A stretch of DNA of 46,110 bases, taken from Bacteroidales bacterium. GTDB taxonomy: Bacteria; Bacteroidota; Bacteroidia; Bacteroidales; F082. Positions 1 through 8,306 of this stretch are shown here, one piece after another. The first letter of the stretch is position 1. The number at the start of each line of letters is the position of its first letter. The notes under the pieces were generated by a model, which saw nothing but the letters and a program-made list of their open reading frames with translations, ran no database searches and was not told the origin of the DNA. The stretch covers positions 93,783-139,892 of the forward strand of contig JAGCPH010000037.1 in assembly GCA_017645275.1 (NCBI GenBank), written 5' to 3'. A program made the translations under genes and the position numbers.

Positions 1-747
1 AGATACACCGAGGAAAGCAACGAGAAACTTTTGGAAAACTTCTCACAGACCAAGGCTAACCTCGAAGGAATGGTACAGCCATACGCCAACTGCGAGGACC
101 TCGTCCGCATCTATCAGAAGAAATATGACGCCGACCCTGAAAACGTCGAGCTTCTCAACAAGATCGCCACAGTGCTCTCAGCAAGAAACTGCGACAAGTC
201 AGACCTTTACCTCAGCGTGGCAATCAAATTGCACCGCCTCAACCCATCACCTGAGTCAGCATATTTCATCGGCAAGAGATACCTCTCCGACCAGGAATAC
301 GCCAAGGCTACAAGCTACCTCCTCGAAGCTACAAAATCACAAGATGTGAAGTCAGCAGCACAAGCTTACAAATACCTCGCACAGATTATGCTTAAGGAAA
401 GCAAATGGGAACAGGGCCGCGCATACGCAAGAAAAGCTATCGAACTCGACAAGACCGACGGCGAGCCTTATATGATCATCGGCTACCTCTACGCATCAAG
501 CGGCAAGGACTGCAGCGCTAACCCACTTCAGGCAAAATCAGTGTTCTGGGCAGCTGTCGACAAATTCGAACAGGCAAAGAGAGTCGACCCGTCATTGGCT
601 TCAAAAGCCAACGAGATGATCCGCGACTACTCGAAGATGTTCCCGACCAGCGAAGACGCGTTCTTCTACAACGTGTTTGAAGGCGACGAATACCAGATCG
701 AATGCTGGATCAACGAGACCACAAAAGCAAGATTTTCAAATAATTGA
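1..747 (+). CDS. TPR-repeat protein, 5' end outside window
   Basis: The reading frame is open at the left edge, so this is the C-terminal part (about 248 residues) of a longer protein. The visible TTG at 31 is an internal Leu codon, not a start. The sequence is helical, with tetratricopeptide-like repeats such as AAQAYKYLAQIMLKESKWEQ followed by GRAYARKAIELDKTDGEPY. In Bacteroidales a TPR protein of this kind usually stands directly in front of lptC in an envelope operon, and here its stop codon overlaps the next start. TPR repeats are protein-interaction scaffolds; the partner is unknown. The family assignment is good, but a specific function cannot be given. Confidence 0.85.
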   Translation, partial: RYTEESNEKLLENFSQTKANLEGMVQPYANCEDLVRIYQKKYDADPENVELLNKIATVLSARNCDKSDLYLSVAIKLHRLNPSPESAYFIGKRYLSDQEYAKATSYLLEATKSQDVKSAAQAYKYLAQIMLKESKWEQGRAYARKAIELDKTDGEPYMIIGYLYASSGKDCSANPLQAKSVFWAAVDKFEQAKRVDPSLASKANEMIRDYSKMFPTSEDAFFYNVFEGDEYQIECWINETTKARFSNN

Positions 748-1307
748 AAAGACTGATTTATATATTATTGGGAATCAACATCATAGCACATGCTGTGATG
801 TTGATTTCTTGTGAGAACTCGATGGAGAAAGTCAAGCAGTTCATCGAATACGACACCATCTCAGGTCTAACGGCATACGAGGTGGAGATCGTCCGCAGCG
901 ACTCAGGACGCATGACAGCCAAGCTCATCGCTCCCGTGATGCACAGCGTCAGCGAAAATGACAGCTCAATGCTTGAATTCCCCAAAGGCTTTGTGGTATA
1001 TATCTTTGACGGCGACACCACTCCAACCGCAAAAATAAGCGGCGATTATGGTGTCAACTACGAACGCCGTGAACTGATGATGGCCAGACACAACGTGGTG
1101 GTCGAAAACACTGAAACTCAAGAACTTCTGGAGACCGAAAGTCTATATTGGGACCAGAAAAACCAGCGGCTTTATACCGGAAGCATGGTCAAGATATCAA
1201 GTCCCGACAAGATTGTTTTCGGCGACAGTATGACGGCCAACGAGAGCTTCACACGACGCGAGATTTTCGGCATCAGAGCCACTATCGAAATCGACGAAGA
1301 TGAGTAA
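744..1307 (+). CDS. lptC: LptC-like LPS export lipoprotein
   Basis: A 187-residue protein with an N-terminal hydrophobic stretch and a lipobox ending LISC (Cys at about residue 23). The remaining beta-rich region contains repeated 'D.G...Y' strands (GDYGVNYERRELMMARHNVV) typical of the LptA/LptC/OstA fold. LptC links the LptBFG transporter to the periplasmic bridge that carries lipopolysaccharide to the outer membrane. The start is a TTG at 744, overlapping the upstream TGA, which suggests translational coupling. The next ATG (797) would remove most of the signal peptide and is unlikely. It overlaps the next gene by 8 bases. Assignment rests on fold pattern, length and the conserved gene order. 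Confidence 0.82.
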   Translation: MKRLIYILLGINIIAHAVMLISCENSMEKVKQFIEYDTISGLTAYEVEIVRSDSGRMTAKLIAPVMHSVSENDSSMLEFPKGFVVYIFDGDTTPTAKISGDYGVNYERRELMMARHNVVVENTETQELLETESLYWDQKNQRLYTGSMVKISSPDKIVFGDSMTANESFTRREIFGIRATIEIDEDE

Positions 1308-2565
1308 TTGGATTATCGTCATAATAGCATTGCTGGCCTCGGCGCTCTTTTCGGGTGTCGAGATATCGTTTTTGAGCTCAAATCGTCTCAAACTCGAGCT
1401 CGACCTCAAGAAAAACCGCTTCTCAGCCAAGCTCATCACACATTTTGTGAAACATCAGTCGCAGTTTATGGGCTGCATCCTGCTCGGCAACAACATCGCC
1501 AACGTGATTTACGGCATCGCCATGGCAAAACTGCTTGAGCCAGTGATTATCAGCGTGTTACCCGACGCGATAACCAACGAATTCACCATCCTGCTCTGCC
1601 AGACGATAATATCGACGCTGCTCGTGCTGTTCATCGCCGAGTTCATCCCGAAGACGCTGTTCCGCATCAACCCCAACAAGCTGATGAAGGTGATGGCTAT
1701 CCCGATGATGGTATTCTACATTGTGCTTTACCCGCTGATTTTCATATATATAGGCATCTCCGAGCTTATCATACGATACATTTTCAGGATGAAAATAGAT
1801 CCTGAAGACTACAAACTAAGTCCCGTCGATTTGAACGACTACCTCAAAGAATACGCCGAAAACGACGAGGAGAACGAAGACATACAGCAAGGTCTTGAAT
1901 TGTTTCAAAATGCCATTGATTTTCAGACAGTTAAGCTCCGTGAATGCATGCAGCCGCGCAACGAGATCGTGGCCGTCGAGATAAAAGAGTCGATGGAAGA
2001 GGTGAAACGCATCTTCGAGGAGACCAAGCACTCGAAACTCATTGTGTATGAAGACAATATCGACAATATAGTCGGCTATATCCATATCAACGACCTGCTG
2101 AAAAAAGCCACCAGCATAAAGAAAAAAGTCCGCCAGATTGACTTTTATCCCGAGACTTACGGAGCCCAAGACCTGCTGCAGCATCTGTCGAAAACACGCC
2201 AGAGCATAGCGGTGGTCGTCGACGAATTCGGTGGAACCGCGGGCATTATCACTATAGAAGACCTCGTGGAAGAGATTTTCGGAGAGATCGAGGACGAATA
2301 CGACGAGGAAGACGACACCGAAAAGACCATCAACGAGAACGACCGTATCTTCTCGGCGAGACTGGAAATAGACTACCTAAACAAGACCTACAAATACGAT
2401 TTTCCGGAGTCGGATGACTACGAGACTTTGGCGGGTTATATCATACATTATCACGAAAGTATCCCGCAAACAGGCGAAGAAATCGTCATCGGAGACTATG
2501 TTTTCAAGATCCTGAAAGCCTCCGACACCAAGCTCGAAGAAGTGGAAATCAAGAATAATCAATGA
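1300..2565 (+). CDS. CNNM/CorC-family transporter (hemolysin-like)
   Basis: A 421-residue membrane protein. The first roughly 185 residues form a DUF21/CNNM transmembrane domain with about four hydrophobic segments (near residues 3-20, 60-80, 95-120 and 130-155). A CBS-domain pair follows (about 205-330) with the family signature [22 protein letters not shown]-terminal CorC/HlyC domain lies at about 345-418. Members are linked to Mg2+ or Co2+ transport; the gliding protein GldE belongs to the same superfamily. The position after lptC is the usual one in Bacteroidales, where it is annotated 'hemolysin family protein'. Substrate is not readable from sequence. Confidence 0.88.
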   Translation: MSNWIIVIIALLASALFSGVEISFLSSNRLKLELDLKKNRFSAKLITHFVKHQSQFMGCILLGNNIANVIYGIAMAKLLEPVIISVLPDAITNEFTILLCQTIISTLLVLFIAEFIPKTLFRINPNKLMKVMAIPMMVFYIVLYPLIFIYIGISELIIRYIFRMKIDPEDYKLSPVDLNDYLKEYAENDEENEDIQQGLELFQNAIDFQTVKLRECMQPRNEIVAVEIKESMEEVKRIFEETKHSKLIVYEDNIDNIVGYIHINDLLKKATSIKKKVRQIDFYPETYGAQDLLQHLSKTRQSIAVVVDEFGGTAGIITIEDLVEEIFGEIEDEYDEEDDTEKTINENDRIFSARLEIDYLNKTYKYDFPESDDYETLAGYIIHYHESIPQTGEEIVIGDYVFKILKASDTKLEEVEIKNNQ

Positions 2566-2612
2566 GTTAGCACATTTTTTATTAAAAATGTCAATTATAT
2601 TAATAATTTTCG

Positions 2613-2620
2613 TAAATTTG
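2613..2620 (+). promoter_or_regulatory. -7 promoter box of the PpiD-like gene
   Basis: TAAATTTG followed by CAG matches the Bacteroidetes primary-sigma -7 box TAnnTTTG, 45 bases before the start at 2666. No clear TTTG -33 element is seen. The foldase gene therefore probably has its own promoter besides read-through from the upstream operon. Confidence 0.55.
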
Positions 2621-2665
2621 CAGGCTAAAAAATTTGATTATAAATATTAAGAAATAAATAGAATT

Positions 2666-4444
2666 ATGGCAGCAATTGGAAAAATCAGACAACACTATGG
2701 TATTTTAGTGATTATCATCGGTGTAGCTCTTTTAGCTTTCGTTTTGGGCGACTTGTTCAAGAGCACCAGCAAGAGAAGACAGACCGATGTGGCAGTGGTG
2801 AACGGTGATAAGATTACTTATCAGGACTATACCAACAAAGCTGAACAAAACCTTCAGTATCAGAAGAGAATGTACGGCACGCTTACCAACGACCAGACTT
2901 TCAACATCCGTCAGCAGACTCTCGACCAGATGATCCGCGAAATCATCATGGATGACCAGTACAAAGCCCTCGGACTTGGCGTATCAAAGGATGAGCTCAC
3001 CGACAACTTCATTGGTGAGAAACCTAACCAGTACGTGGCCAGCAACTTCCAGAAAGATGGACAGTTCGACAGAGAAGGCTTGATCACCTACATCAACGAT
3101 GTCGAAAGCGGCGCATACGGCGCAGAAGCCCGCATGCAGTGGAACAGTTTCGTCGACGCTATCGAGGATGATATCATGAACAGCAAATATGAAAGCCTCC
3201 TCAAACACGCTTTCTATATGCCTAAGAAACTCGCCGACCGTTACAACGACAACAAGAACCTCAAGAGAACAGCCGAGGTCTATCTGGTGCGTTACAACAC
3301 AATCGCCGACTCAACAATAGTCGTGACCGACCAGGACAAAAAGGCATACTACGAACAATACAAGACCAAATATCCTACCGATGCAACACGCGGTATCGAC
3401 TATGTGGTGTTTGACGTGAAGCCATCAGAGGCCGACAGAGACAATGCAAAATCATTTGTCGAGAAGAGAAAAGACGAGTTCGCAACTGTTGACAATGTCG
3501 CCAACTACGTCACAAACAACTCTGACGGCATGTACGATGAGGCATGGCACAAGACCACTGACTTCAATGCAGACCTTGAGCAGGCCATCGCCAACAACAA
3601 CGTCGGTTTCGTTTACGGTCCATACGAGGACAACGAGGCTTTCAACATCGCAAGAATCATGGGCAAAGAGATGCGTAACGACACTCTCTGGGCTCAGGTA
3701 GCGGTTGTGTCACGCGACATCACAGTGAGCACAGCTACCGACCAGGCCATCTTCGCCGAAGTCAACAAGTTCGTCACTGAGAACAAGACAGAGGAGCAGT
3801 TCAACGCAGCCATCGAGGCACAGGGCTTGAACAAACGTACATACCAGACCATCCGTCAGAACACCAACCGCATCGCCGGCATCAGCAACCCGCGTGAGAT
3901 CGTGCGCTGGGCATTCGACAGCAACACCAAGATCGGTGACATGTCGAAGGTGTTCGAGCTTGAAAACATGTACGTCGTGGCCGTTTTGACCAAGATCGTC
4001 CCTGAAGGCTACATCCCTTACGAGGACCTCATGGAGCGCAACGCCACCCAGATCAAGAAAGTCAAGAAGGGCGAATATCTTGCAGCTAAAGCCAAGGCAT
4101 ACGGCACTGATTACGACAAGATGATCAAAGAACTCAACGGCGAGCTCACAAATGTCGAGAACATCACCATGGAAGGCCGTGGCTACGGCAGCCTGGGTGT
4201 CGAGGAGAAGATTGGCGGTGTCACACTGGCAATGCCATTAGGCGTGTACACTGATCCTATCGAAGGCGGCAACGCTATCGCCATCGTAAAGGCCACAACA
4301 GAGCTTCCAGCCGGCGCCACCGACTACGACGCAATCCGCAGAGAATACGTGTCGAAGTTTAACAACGCCATCCTCAACGGCTCGCATTACTCAGCGATGC
4401 TCGACAACGCCAACGTAAAGAACAACGGAGTTTTGTTCTTCTAA
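2666..4444 (+). CDS. PpiD/SurA-N-like membrane foldase lacking the parvulin domain
   Basis: A 592-residue inner-membrane-anchored periplasmic protein. It has a short cytoplasmic N-terminus, one TM helix (about residues 13-30), a SurA_N-like chaperone region (about 40-190) starting VAVVNGDKITYQDY, and a C-terminal chaperone part. Bacteroidales homologues are usually about 700 residues and carry a parvulin-type isomerase domain after a segment like 'ARIMGKEMRNDT'. Here that segment runs straight into the post-parvulin strand WAQVAVVSRDI, and no parvulin motif such as 'ARHIL' occurs. It is probably a chaperone without isomerase activity. The family is clear; the domain loss is inferred from remembered family length and needs an alignment. 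Confidence 0.8.
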   Translation: MAAIGKIRQHYGILVIIIGVALLAFVLGDLFKSTSKRRQTDVAVVNGDKITYQDYTNKAEQNLQYQKRMYGTLTNDQTFNIRQQTLDQMIREIIMDDQYKALGLGVSKDELTDNFIGEKPNQYVASNFQKDGQFDREGLITYINDVESGAYGAEARMQWNSFVDAIEDDIMNSKYESLLKHAFYMPKKLADRYNDNKNLKRTAEVYLVRYNTIADSTIVVTDQDKKAYYEQYKTKYPTDATRGIDYVVFDVKPSEADRDNAKSFVEKRKDEFATVDNVANYVTNNSDGMYDEAWHKTTDFNADLEQAIANNNVGFVYGPYEDNEAFNIARIMGKEMRNDTLWAQVAVVSRDITVSTATDQAIFAEVNKFVTENKTEEQFNAAIEAQGLNKRTYQTIRQNTNRIAGISNPREIVRWAFDSNTKIGDMSKVFELENMYVVAVLTKIVPEGYIPYEDLMERNATQIKKVKKGEYLAAKAKAYGTDYDKMIKELNGELTNVENITMEGRGYGSLGVEEKIGGVTLAMPLGVYTDPIEGGNAIAIVKATTELPAGATDYDAIRREYVSKFNNAILNGSHYSAMLDNANVKNNGVLFF

Positions 4445-4459
4445 TCCGTTTCTTCCCCC

Positions 4460-4495
4460 GTCATTTCGACCGGAGCGAAGCGTAATGGAGAAATC
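4460..4495. repeat. Half copy of the GTCATTTCGA palindromic repeat
   Basis: GTCATTTCGACCGGAGCGAA and the following GAGAAATC match the left arm of the dispersed repeat seen complete at 24223-24320 and 36797-36906. It lies between the stop of the PpiD-like gene and its terminator. Confidence 0.7.
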
Positions 4496-4497
4496 TT

Positions 4498-4536
4498 AAC
4501 GTAGAGACGCCATATTATGACGCCTCTACGTTTTTT
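4498..4536 (+). terminator. Rho-independent terminator after the PpiD-like gene
   Basis: The arms AACGTAGAG (4498-4506) and CTCTACGTT (4524-4532) form a 9-bp stem, and further GC pairing inside is possible. A run of six T follows at 4531-4536. It closes the envelope operon. Confidence 0.8.
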
Positions 4537-4577
4537 ATACAAAAAATAAACTTTTTCAATCGTATTATACTTTTTTG

Positions 4578-4585
4578 TATATTTG
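4578..4585 (+). promoter_or_regulatory. -7 box upstream of the structured leader/XRE gene
   Basis: TATATTTG followed by CAG fits TAnnTTTG. Transcription from here would include the whole long hairpin at 4654-4789 as a leader of the XRE gene, or as a separate small RNA. Confidence 0.5.
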
Positions 4586-4653
4586 CAGTTGCATTAATAA
4601 AGCATCGTAATAAGAAAAAAGATAAGACAATAATAATTTAGGACTATACGCTC

Positions 4654-4789
4654 TTGTTATCCTATTGAGAAGTCTGGAAAACTGAAAAGTGTGATGACAA
4701 GCAGGCGAGGTTCACGCTACAGGCGTGAACTGTTTTAGCTTGTTCACACTTGGGCTATTCCAGACGCCTTCAATAGGGATAAGCGACAA
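4654..4789 (+). ncRNA. Candidate structured RNA: 136-nt nested hairpin before an XRE gene
   Basis: Five stems nest in order. TTATCC/TATTGA (4657-4668) pairs with TCAATAG/GGATAA (4770-4782) with one bulge. GTCTGGA (4672-4678) pairs with TCCAGAC (4759-4765). AAGTGTGA (4687-4694) pairs with TCACACTT (4744-4751). ACAAGC (4697-4702) pairs with GCTTGT (4738-4743). GTTCACGC (4710-4717) pairs with GCGTGAAC (4723-4730) around a 5-nt loop. More than 35 base pairs in one rod cannot plausibly arise by chance. It sits between a -7 box and the XRE start, so it is a cis-acting leader or a separate RNA. An RNA class named HTH-XRE has been described from comparative genomics; membership is untested here. Confidence 0.7.
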
Positions 4790-4843
4790 ACGGTGAACGC
4801 CTTTTTTGTTGCTTGCAGGACGTGGTTCGGAAAGGCGGGCGAC

Positions 4844-5086
4844 ATGAAACACGAAACAACCATAGACAACTTTCACCTTGGAAAGCTTATTAAGCAGGAG
4901 CTCACTAAGCAGGGTCGCACGGCAGTCTGGTTAGCTAAGCAGGTAAACTGCACGCCCGAGAACCTTTACAAAATCTTTAACCAGCAGTGGGTTACGATGC
5001 CGTTGCTTTTCAAGATAAGCAAGGCGTTGAATTACGATTTTTTCAAGGAGTGTTCGGAGTGGTTTGAGAGTCAAAAGGGGGAATAG
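4844..5086 (+). CDS. Small XRE-type helix-turn-helix regulator
   Basis: An 80-residue protein, helical throughout, with the HTH core TAVWLAKQVNCTPENLYKIF followed by a second helix region (MPLLFKISKALNYDFF) as in Cro/CI/XRE repressors. The start at ATG 4844 (MKHETTIDNF) gives the usual compact form. An upstream GTG at 4793 would add 17 atypical residues encoded next to the hairpin and is rejected. The long structured RNA directly upstream is the most notable context and may control, or be controlled by, this protein. The regulon is unknown. The same type of small gene is common in Bacteroidales genomes. Confidence 0.85.
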   Translation: MKHETTIDNFHLGKLIKQELTKQGRTAVWLAKQVNCTPENLYKIFNQQWVTMPLLFKISKALNYDFFKECSEWFESQKGE

Positions 5087-5104
5087 CCATATATCTGACA
5101 TTTC

Positions 5105-5145
5105 GGGGTCAGTTAGATTTTTTGCGCTTCAAATTTAGGGGTCAG
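5105..5145. repeat. Two GGGGTCAG direct repeats
   Basis: GGGGTCAG at 5105-5112 and 5138-5145, 33 bases apart, each followed by a T-rich stretch. Multiple short direct repeats of this type occur at insertion-sequence ends (for instance IS21-like), but no transposase is present. They mark the left edge of the AT-rich island. Whether they are an IS relic is speculative. Confidence 0.35.
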
Positions 5146-5188
5146 CACTGATTTTTAATAAAAAAAATTCGGGGAAAACTTTTTTTTG

Positions 5189-5196
5189 TATTTTTG
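5189..5196 (+). promoter_or_regulatory. -7 box of the AAA ATPase gene
   Basis: TATTTTTG followed by CAG, 24 bases before the ATG at 5220. It matches the Bacteroidetes -7 consensus; no -33 TTTG at the expected distance. Confidence 0.55.
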
Positions 5197-5219
5197 CAGA
5201 GAATTAACAAGGTATTATT

Positions 5220-6548
5220 ATGGCTATATTCAAAAGAAAATTATACGACAGACTGCTTGAATGGAAAACCGAACGTCATGGAAAAACGGCTTTGCTGATA
5301 GAAGGTGCAAGACGTGTGGGAAAATCAACTTTGGTTACATTATTTGCCGAAAAGGAATATGAATCCCATATTTTAATCGATTTCAACAGAACATCTGAAA
5401 TTATAAAGAGTCTGTTTGAAGATTTAACCGATTTGAACAAAATATTCCTACAGCTGCAACAAAACTACCAGGTGGTTCTTAAACCACGCAAGTCGGTAAT
5501 CATTTTCGACGAGGTTCAAAACTGCCCAAAGGCTCGTCAAGCAATAAAATATTTGGTTGCTGATGGCAGATACGACTATATTGAAACAGGTTCGCTCATT
5601 AGTATAAAAAAGAACACGAAGGACATCACAATCCCTAGTGAGGAGGAACGTATAACAATGTTTCCGATGGATTACGAGGAGTTCAGATGGGCGTTGGGCG
5701 ACACAGCTTCAATAGACTTGTTAAGACAATTCTATGATAAAAAGATTCCGTTGAATGCTGCTAATAGGAAAGCGATGTTCGATTTCCGCCTGTATATGCT
5801 TGTCGGTGGTATGCCACAAGCTGTTAGTGAGTATTTGGAAACCAATAATCTGAGTTTGGTTGACCAGACAAAACGTGGCATTATCCGCCTGTATCTTGAT
5901 GATTTCCAAAAGATTGATCCAAGCGGCAATGTGGAGAAGCTGTTTCGTGACATCCCCGCACAACTAAACAGCAACGTGTCACGCTATCAGCCATATCCTG
6001 TCGTTGGAAATAAAAGCGAGGACAAAATGGCTGAATTGCTGCAATCTCTGTCCGACAGCAAAACCACGCTTTTCTGTTACCGCTGCGCCGATCCATCCGT
6101 TGGCATGTCTTTGAACAAAGATTTGTCGAGATTTAAAATCTTCATGGCTGACACCGGATTATTTGTCACACTTTGTTTTTGGGACAAGGATTATACCGAA
6201 AATACCATTTATCAAAAATTGCTATCTGACAAGTTGGAGGCAAATCTTGGATATATCTACGAGAATGCAGTGGCACAGATGCTTGCTTCTTCCGGAAACA
6301 ATCTGTATTATTATACATTCCCCAAAGATGAGAAGCACAACTACGAAATTGATTTCTTACTTTCACGAGGAAACAAGCTTATGCCAATAGAAGTGAAGTC
6401 ATCAGGATATAAAACACACGCTTCTTTGGATGCTTTTTGCCAGAAATATTCTTCACGCATCGGTCAGCGTGTTATGATTTACACAAAAGACCTGCAAACT
6501 GAAGGGAACACATTGCTTTTGCCTGTTTATTTTACACCATTTCTATAA
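5220..6548 (+). CDS. AAA ATPase with DUF4143 (PD-(D/E)xK-like) C-terminus
   Basis: A 442-residue protein. Walker A GARRVGKS lies at residues 29-36 and Walker B VIIFDEVQ at 93-100, the pattern of the AAA_14 family. The C-terminal DUF4143 region ends with NYEIDFLL and MPIEVKSS, which together give the Asp and Glu-x-Lys of a PD-(D/E)xK nuclease-like fold. These ATPases are abundant in Bacteroidetes, often in variable regions. Their biological role is not established; links to toxin-antitoxin systems or DNA processing are only proposed. It has its own promoter and no tightly linked partner. A distant paralogue stands at 21098, near the other end of the island. Confidence 0.85.
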   Translation: MAIFKRKLYDRLLEWKTERHGKTALLIEGARRVGKSTLVTLFAEKEYESHILIDFNRTSEIIKSLFEDLTDLNKIFLQLQQNYQVVLKPRKSVIIFDEVQNCPKARQAIKYLVADGRYDYIETGSLISIKKNTKDITIPSEEERITMFPMDYEEFRWALGDTASIDLLRQFYDKKIPLNAANRKAMFDFRLYMLVGGMPQAVSEYLETNNLSLVDQTKRGIIRLYLDDFQKIDPSGNVEKLFRDIPAQLNSNVSRYQPYPVVGNKSEDKMAELLQSLSDSKTTLFCYRCADPSVGMSLNKDLSRFKIFMADTGLFVTLCFWDKDYTENTIYQKLLSDKLEANLGYIYENAVAQMLASSGNNLYYYTFPKDEKHNYEIDFLLSRGNKLMPIEVKSSGYKTHASLDAFCQKYSSRIGQRVMIYTKDLQTEGNTLLLPVYFTPFL

Positions 6549-6685
6549 GAGTTAAAGTTTCTATACAGAAAATTACTATTAATCATAGTATAACTTTCAT
6601 ATCAGAGCCAAAAACCAAACTAATTTTCTTACTTTTCCTATAATTATTTTCATATTTTCCGATAATTTAAGTAGTGGCGTAAGGC

Positions 6686-6716
6686 TTTGATTTTTAATTG
6701 GTATGGTCTAAATTTG
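6686..6716 (+). promoter_or_regulatory. Complete Bacteroidetes promoter for the lipoprotein cluster
   Basis: TTTG (6686-6689), a 19-base spacer, then TAAATTTG (6709-6716). Both elements and the spacing match the TTTG-N19-21-TAnnTTTG consensus. It stands 44 bases before the first gene (6761) of the lipoprotein run and probably drives several of the closely spaced genes. Confidence 0.7.
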
Positions 6717-6760
6717 TGGTGTGCATTATTTGCCACTTTTTAACTTTACAAATTAGTGTT

Positions 6761-7441
6761 ATGAAAGCAACCAAACTTCTCTATATTTTTTTGCTTATCA
6801 TTGCTGTAATTTCTAATTGCAATGCACAAAATGATGAAGCTCACTCATACATTAGTGATGGTAATAATACTATTGAACAATATTCAATTAAGGGCTATAA
6901 GTATAATTTGGATTTTTACAAATGCAAACAGCGTCAGGTCAACAACAAAAGTGTATATATAATAGGTGAAGGACCATTAACAAACGTACTATTAGTAAGC
7001 GATACTACTATTTATGCCAAAATAACAACAAAAACATCAATTGAAAAAAATGAATCTGCATTAGAAACGGCTCAGTGTGACATCGCCGACAAATTGCTAT
7101 TAAATCTTTTGGCAGCGATGTATCCGGAAATTATTCAGGCTGTTGACTCTGCTATTACCCATAGCAAACACGTGTTTGAGTTATATCAAGAAACGACGGA
7201 TGGAATTACAAACACCAATTTCGAAATTGTAGTATCAAGAAAGGAATTTCAGAATTATTTTGAAGGAGCGCTTAAAGAAAGTGAATTTTTTAAAAAGAAT
7301 ATGGGAAATGCCAACAAGATTACAAAAGAGGATAAATTATATTGGAGTGGAGGTTCAAAAGAGTTTGAAGAAGCTATGGAAAAGGCACTTAAGGAATACA
7401 AAGAAAAGAAACAGAAACAAGACACTATAAACAACCATTAA
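6761..7441 (+). CDS. Secreted protein of unknown function, cluster gene 1
   Basis: A 226-residue protein beginning MKATKLLYIFLLIIAVISNC, with a signal peptide cleaved near NCNA/Q, or possibly a weak lipobox at Cys20. The start at ATG 6761 gives a proper signal peptide; a GTG or TTG further upstream would bury it. The body is mixed alpha/beta with a lysine- and glutamate-rich C-terminal helix. The segment SALETAQCDIADKLLLNLLA resembles helices seen in the neighbouring LPP20-like genes, where alanine-rich stretches run 'A...A...LA'. No family is recognised with certainty. The composition is very AT-rich, like the whole island. It is 10 bases from the next gene, so the two are likely co-transcribed. 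Confidence 0.75.
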   Translation: MKATKLLYIFLLIIAVISNCNAQNDEAHSYISDGNNTIEQYSIKGYKYNLDFYKCKQRQVNNKSVYIIGEGPLTNVLLVSDTTIYAKITTKTSIEKNESALETAQCDIADKLLLNLLAAMYPEIIQAVDSAITHSKHVFELYQETTDGITNTNFEIVVSRKEFQNYFEGALKESEFFKKNMGNANKITKEDKLYWSGGSKEFEEAMEKALKEYKEKKQKQDTINNH

Positions 7442-7451
7442 ATAATAAAAC

Positions 7452-8279
7452 ATGTCAAGAGCTTTAAGACTAATATGTATAGTGATTGTTATTGCCTCAA
7501 CTATATTGAGTTGTAATGACAACAAACATTTAGGACTAACACCTAACAGTGAAGATAGTAGAGATACAATCAATTTATCGCAAAGTGTTTTCGATATATC
7601 ACCACAATGTTTAAATGCATGGTTAGATGAAAACAATGTTGAAAACATCCGTCAATGGGGATATGGCATTAGCGATGATTCCATTCATTCCATACAAATG
7701 GCCAAGGAACACGCTTACTATTTATTATTAGCAGAATGGCTTTCGCATGTTTATCCTATGCTTTTCCAGTTTTATGATGAATCTATTATGGATGATTACA
7801 ATGTTGTATGCTCTCAGACCATTGTTAAAAATGACAATATATATAGGTCGGATATTGTGTTGGAAATACCAATAACAATTATGGATGATGCTGTTGGACT
7901 AGCCATTGAATATGCGAACATGTTAGATGTGACTACCGTTAGGAATGATGATGATACAGAAAAAAGATATTGTTGTGGACCTTATTATGATAATATCAAC
8001 GAAAGAATAAAAATCTTTAAGGAAAATGATTATAAATATGACAAAGAAACAAGTGAACTCATAACAAGATATAGAGATAACCACAGAAATAATGATATAT
8101 GCCTTAGATTTAATGCCTCGACTTATGTGACAGGTAACTTCCAACCGTATAATCCAGTATATAACAAATCAGTGAATGAGGAAATAGTGGAAGACGAAGT
8201 AGATACAACAGGGCTGAAAGAATACACAATAACGATGTTAGAAAGATTCAAATTACAACTAGATTCTATAAACAACTAA
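7452..8279 (+). CDS. Lipoprotein of unknown function, cluster gene 2
   Basis: A 275-residue protein with a clear lipoprotein signal: hydrophobic N-terminus and lipobox TILSC (Cys at residue 21). Mature sequence is acidic and Asn/Asp-rich. A central segment (SIQMAKEHAYYLLLAEWLSH) parallels SALETAQCDIADKLLLNLLA of the preceding gene, and both are followed by VYP/MYP, so genes 1 and 2 are probably distant paralogues. No catalytic motif is visible. It lies 10 bases after gene 1 and 27 bases before the LPP20-like gene at 8307, consistent with one operon anchored in the envelope. Function unknown. Confidence 0.8.
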   Translation: MSRALRLICIVIVIASTILSCNDNKHLGLTPNSEDSRDTINLSQSVFDISPQCLNAWLDENNVENIRQWGYGISDDSIHSIQMAKEHAYYLLLAEWLSHVYPMLFQFYDESIMDDYNVVCSQTIVKNDNIYRSDIVLEIPITIMDDAVGLAIEYANMLDVTTVRNDDDTEKRYCCGPYYDNINERIKIFKENDYKYDKETSELITRYRDNHRNNDICLRFNASTYVTGNFQPYNPVYNKSVNEEIVEDEVDTTGLKEYTITMLERFKLQLDSINN

Positions 8280-8306
8280 TTTATTAACAATTAAAATTTT
8301 AGTATC

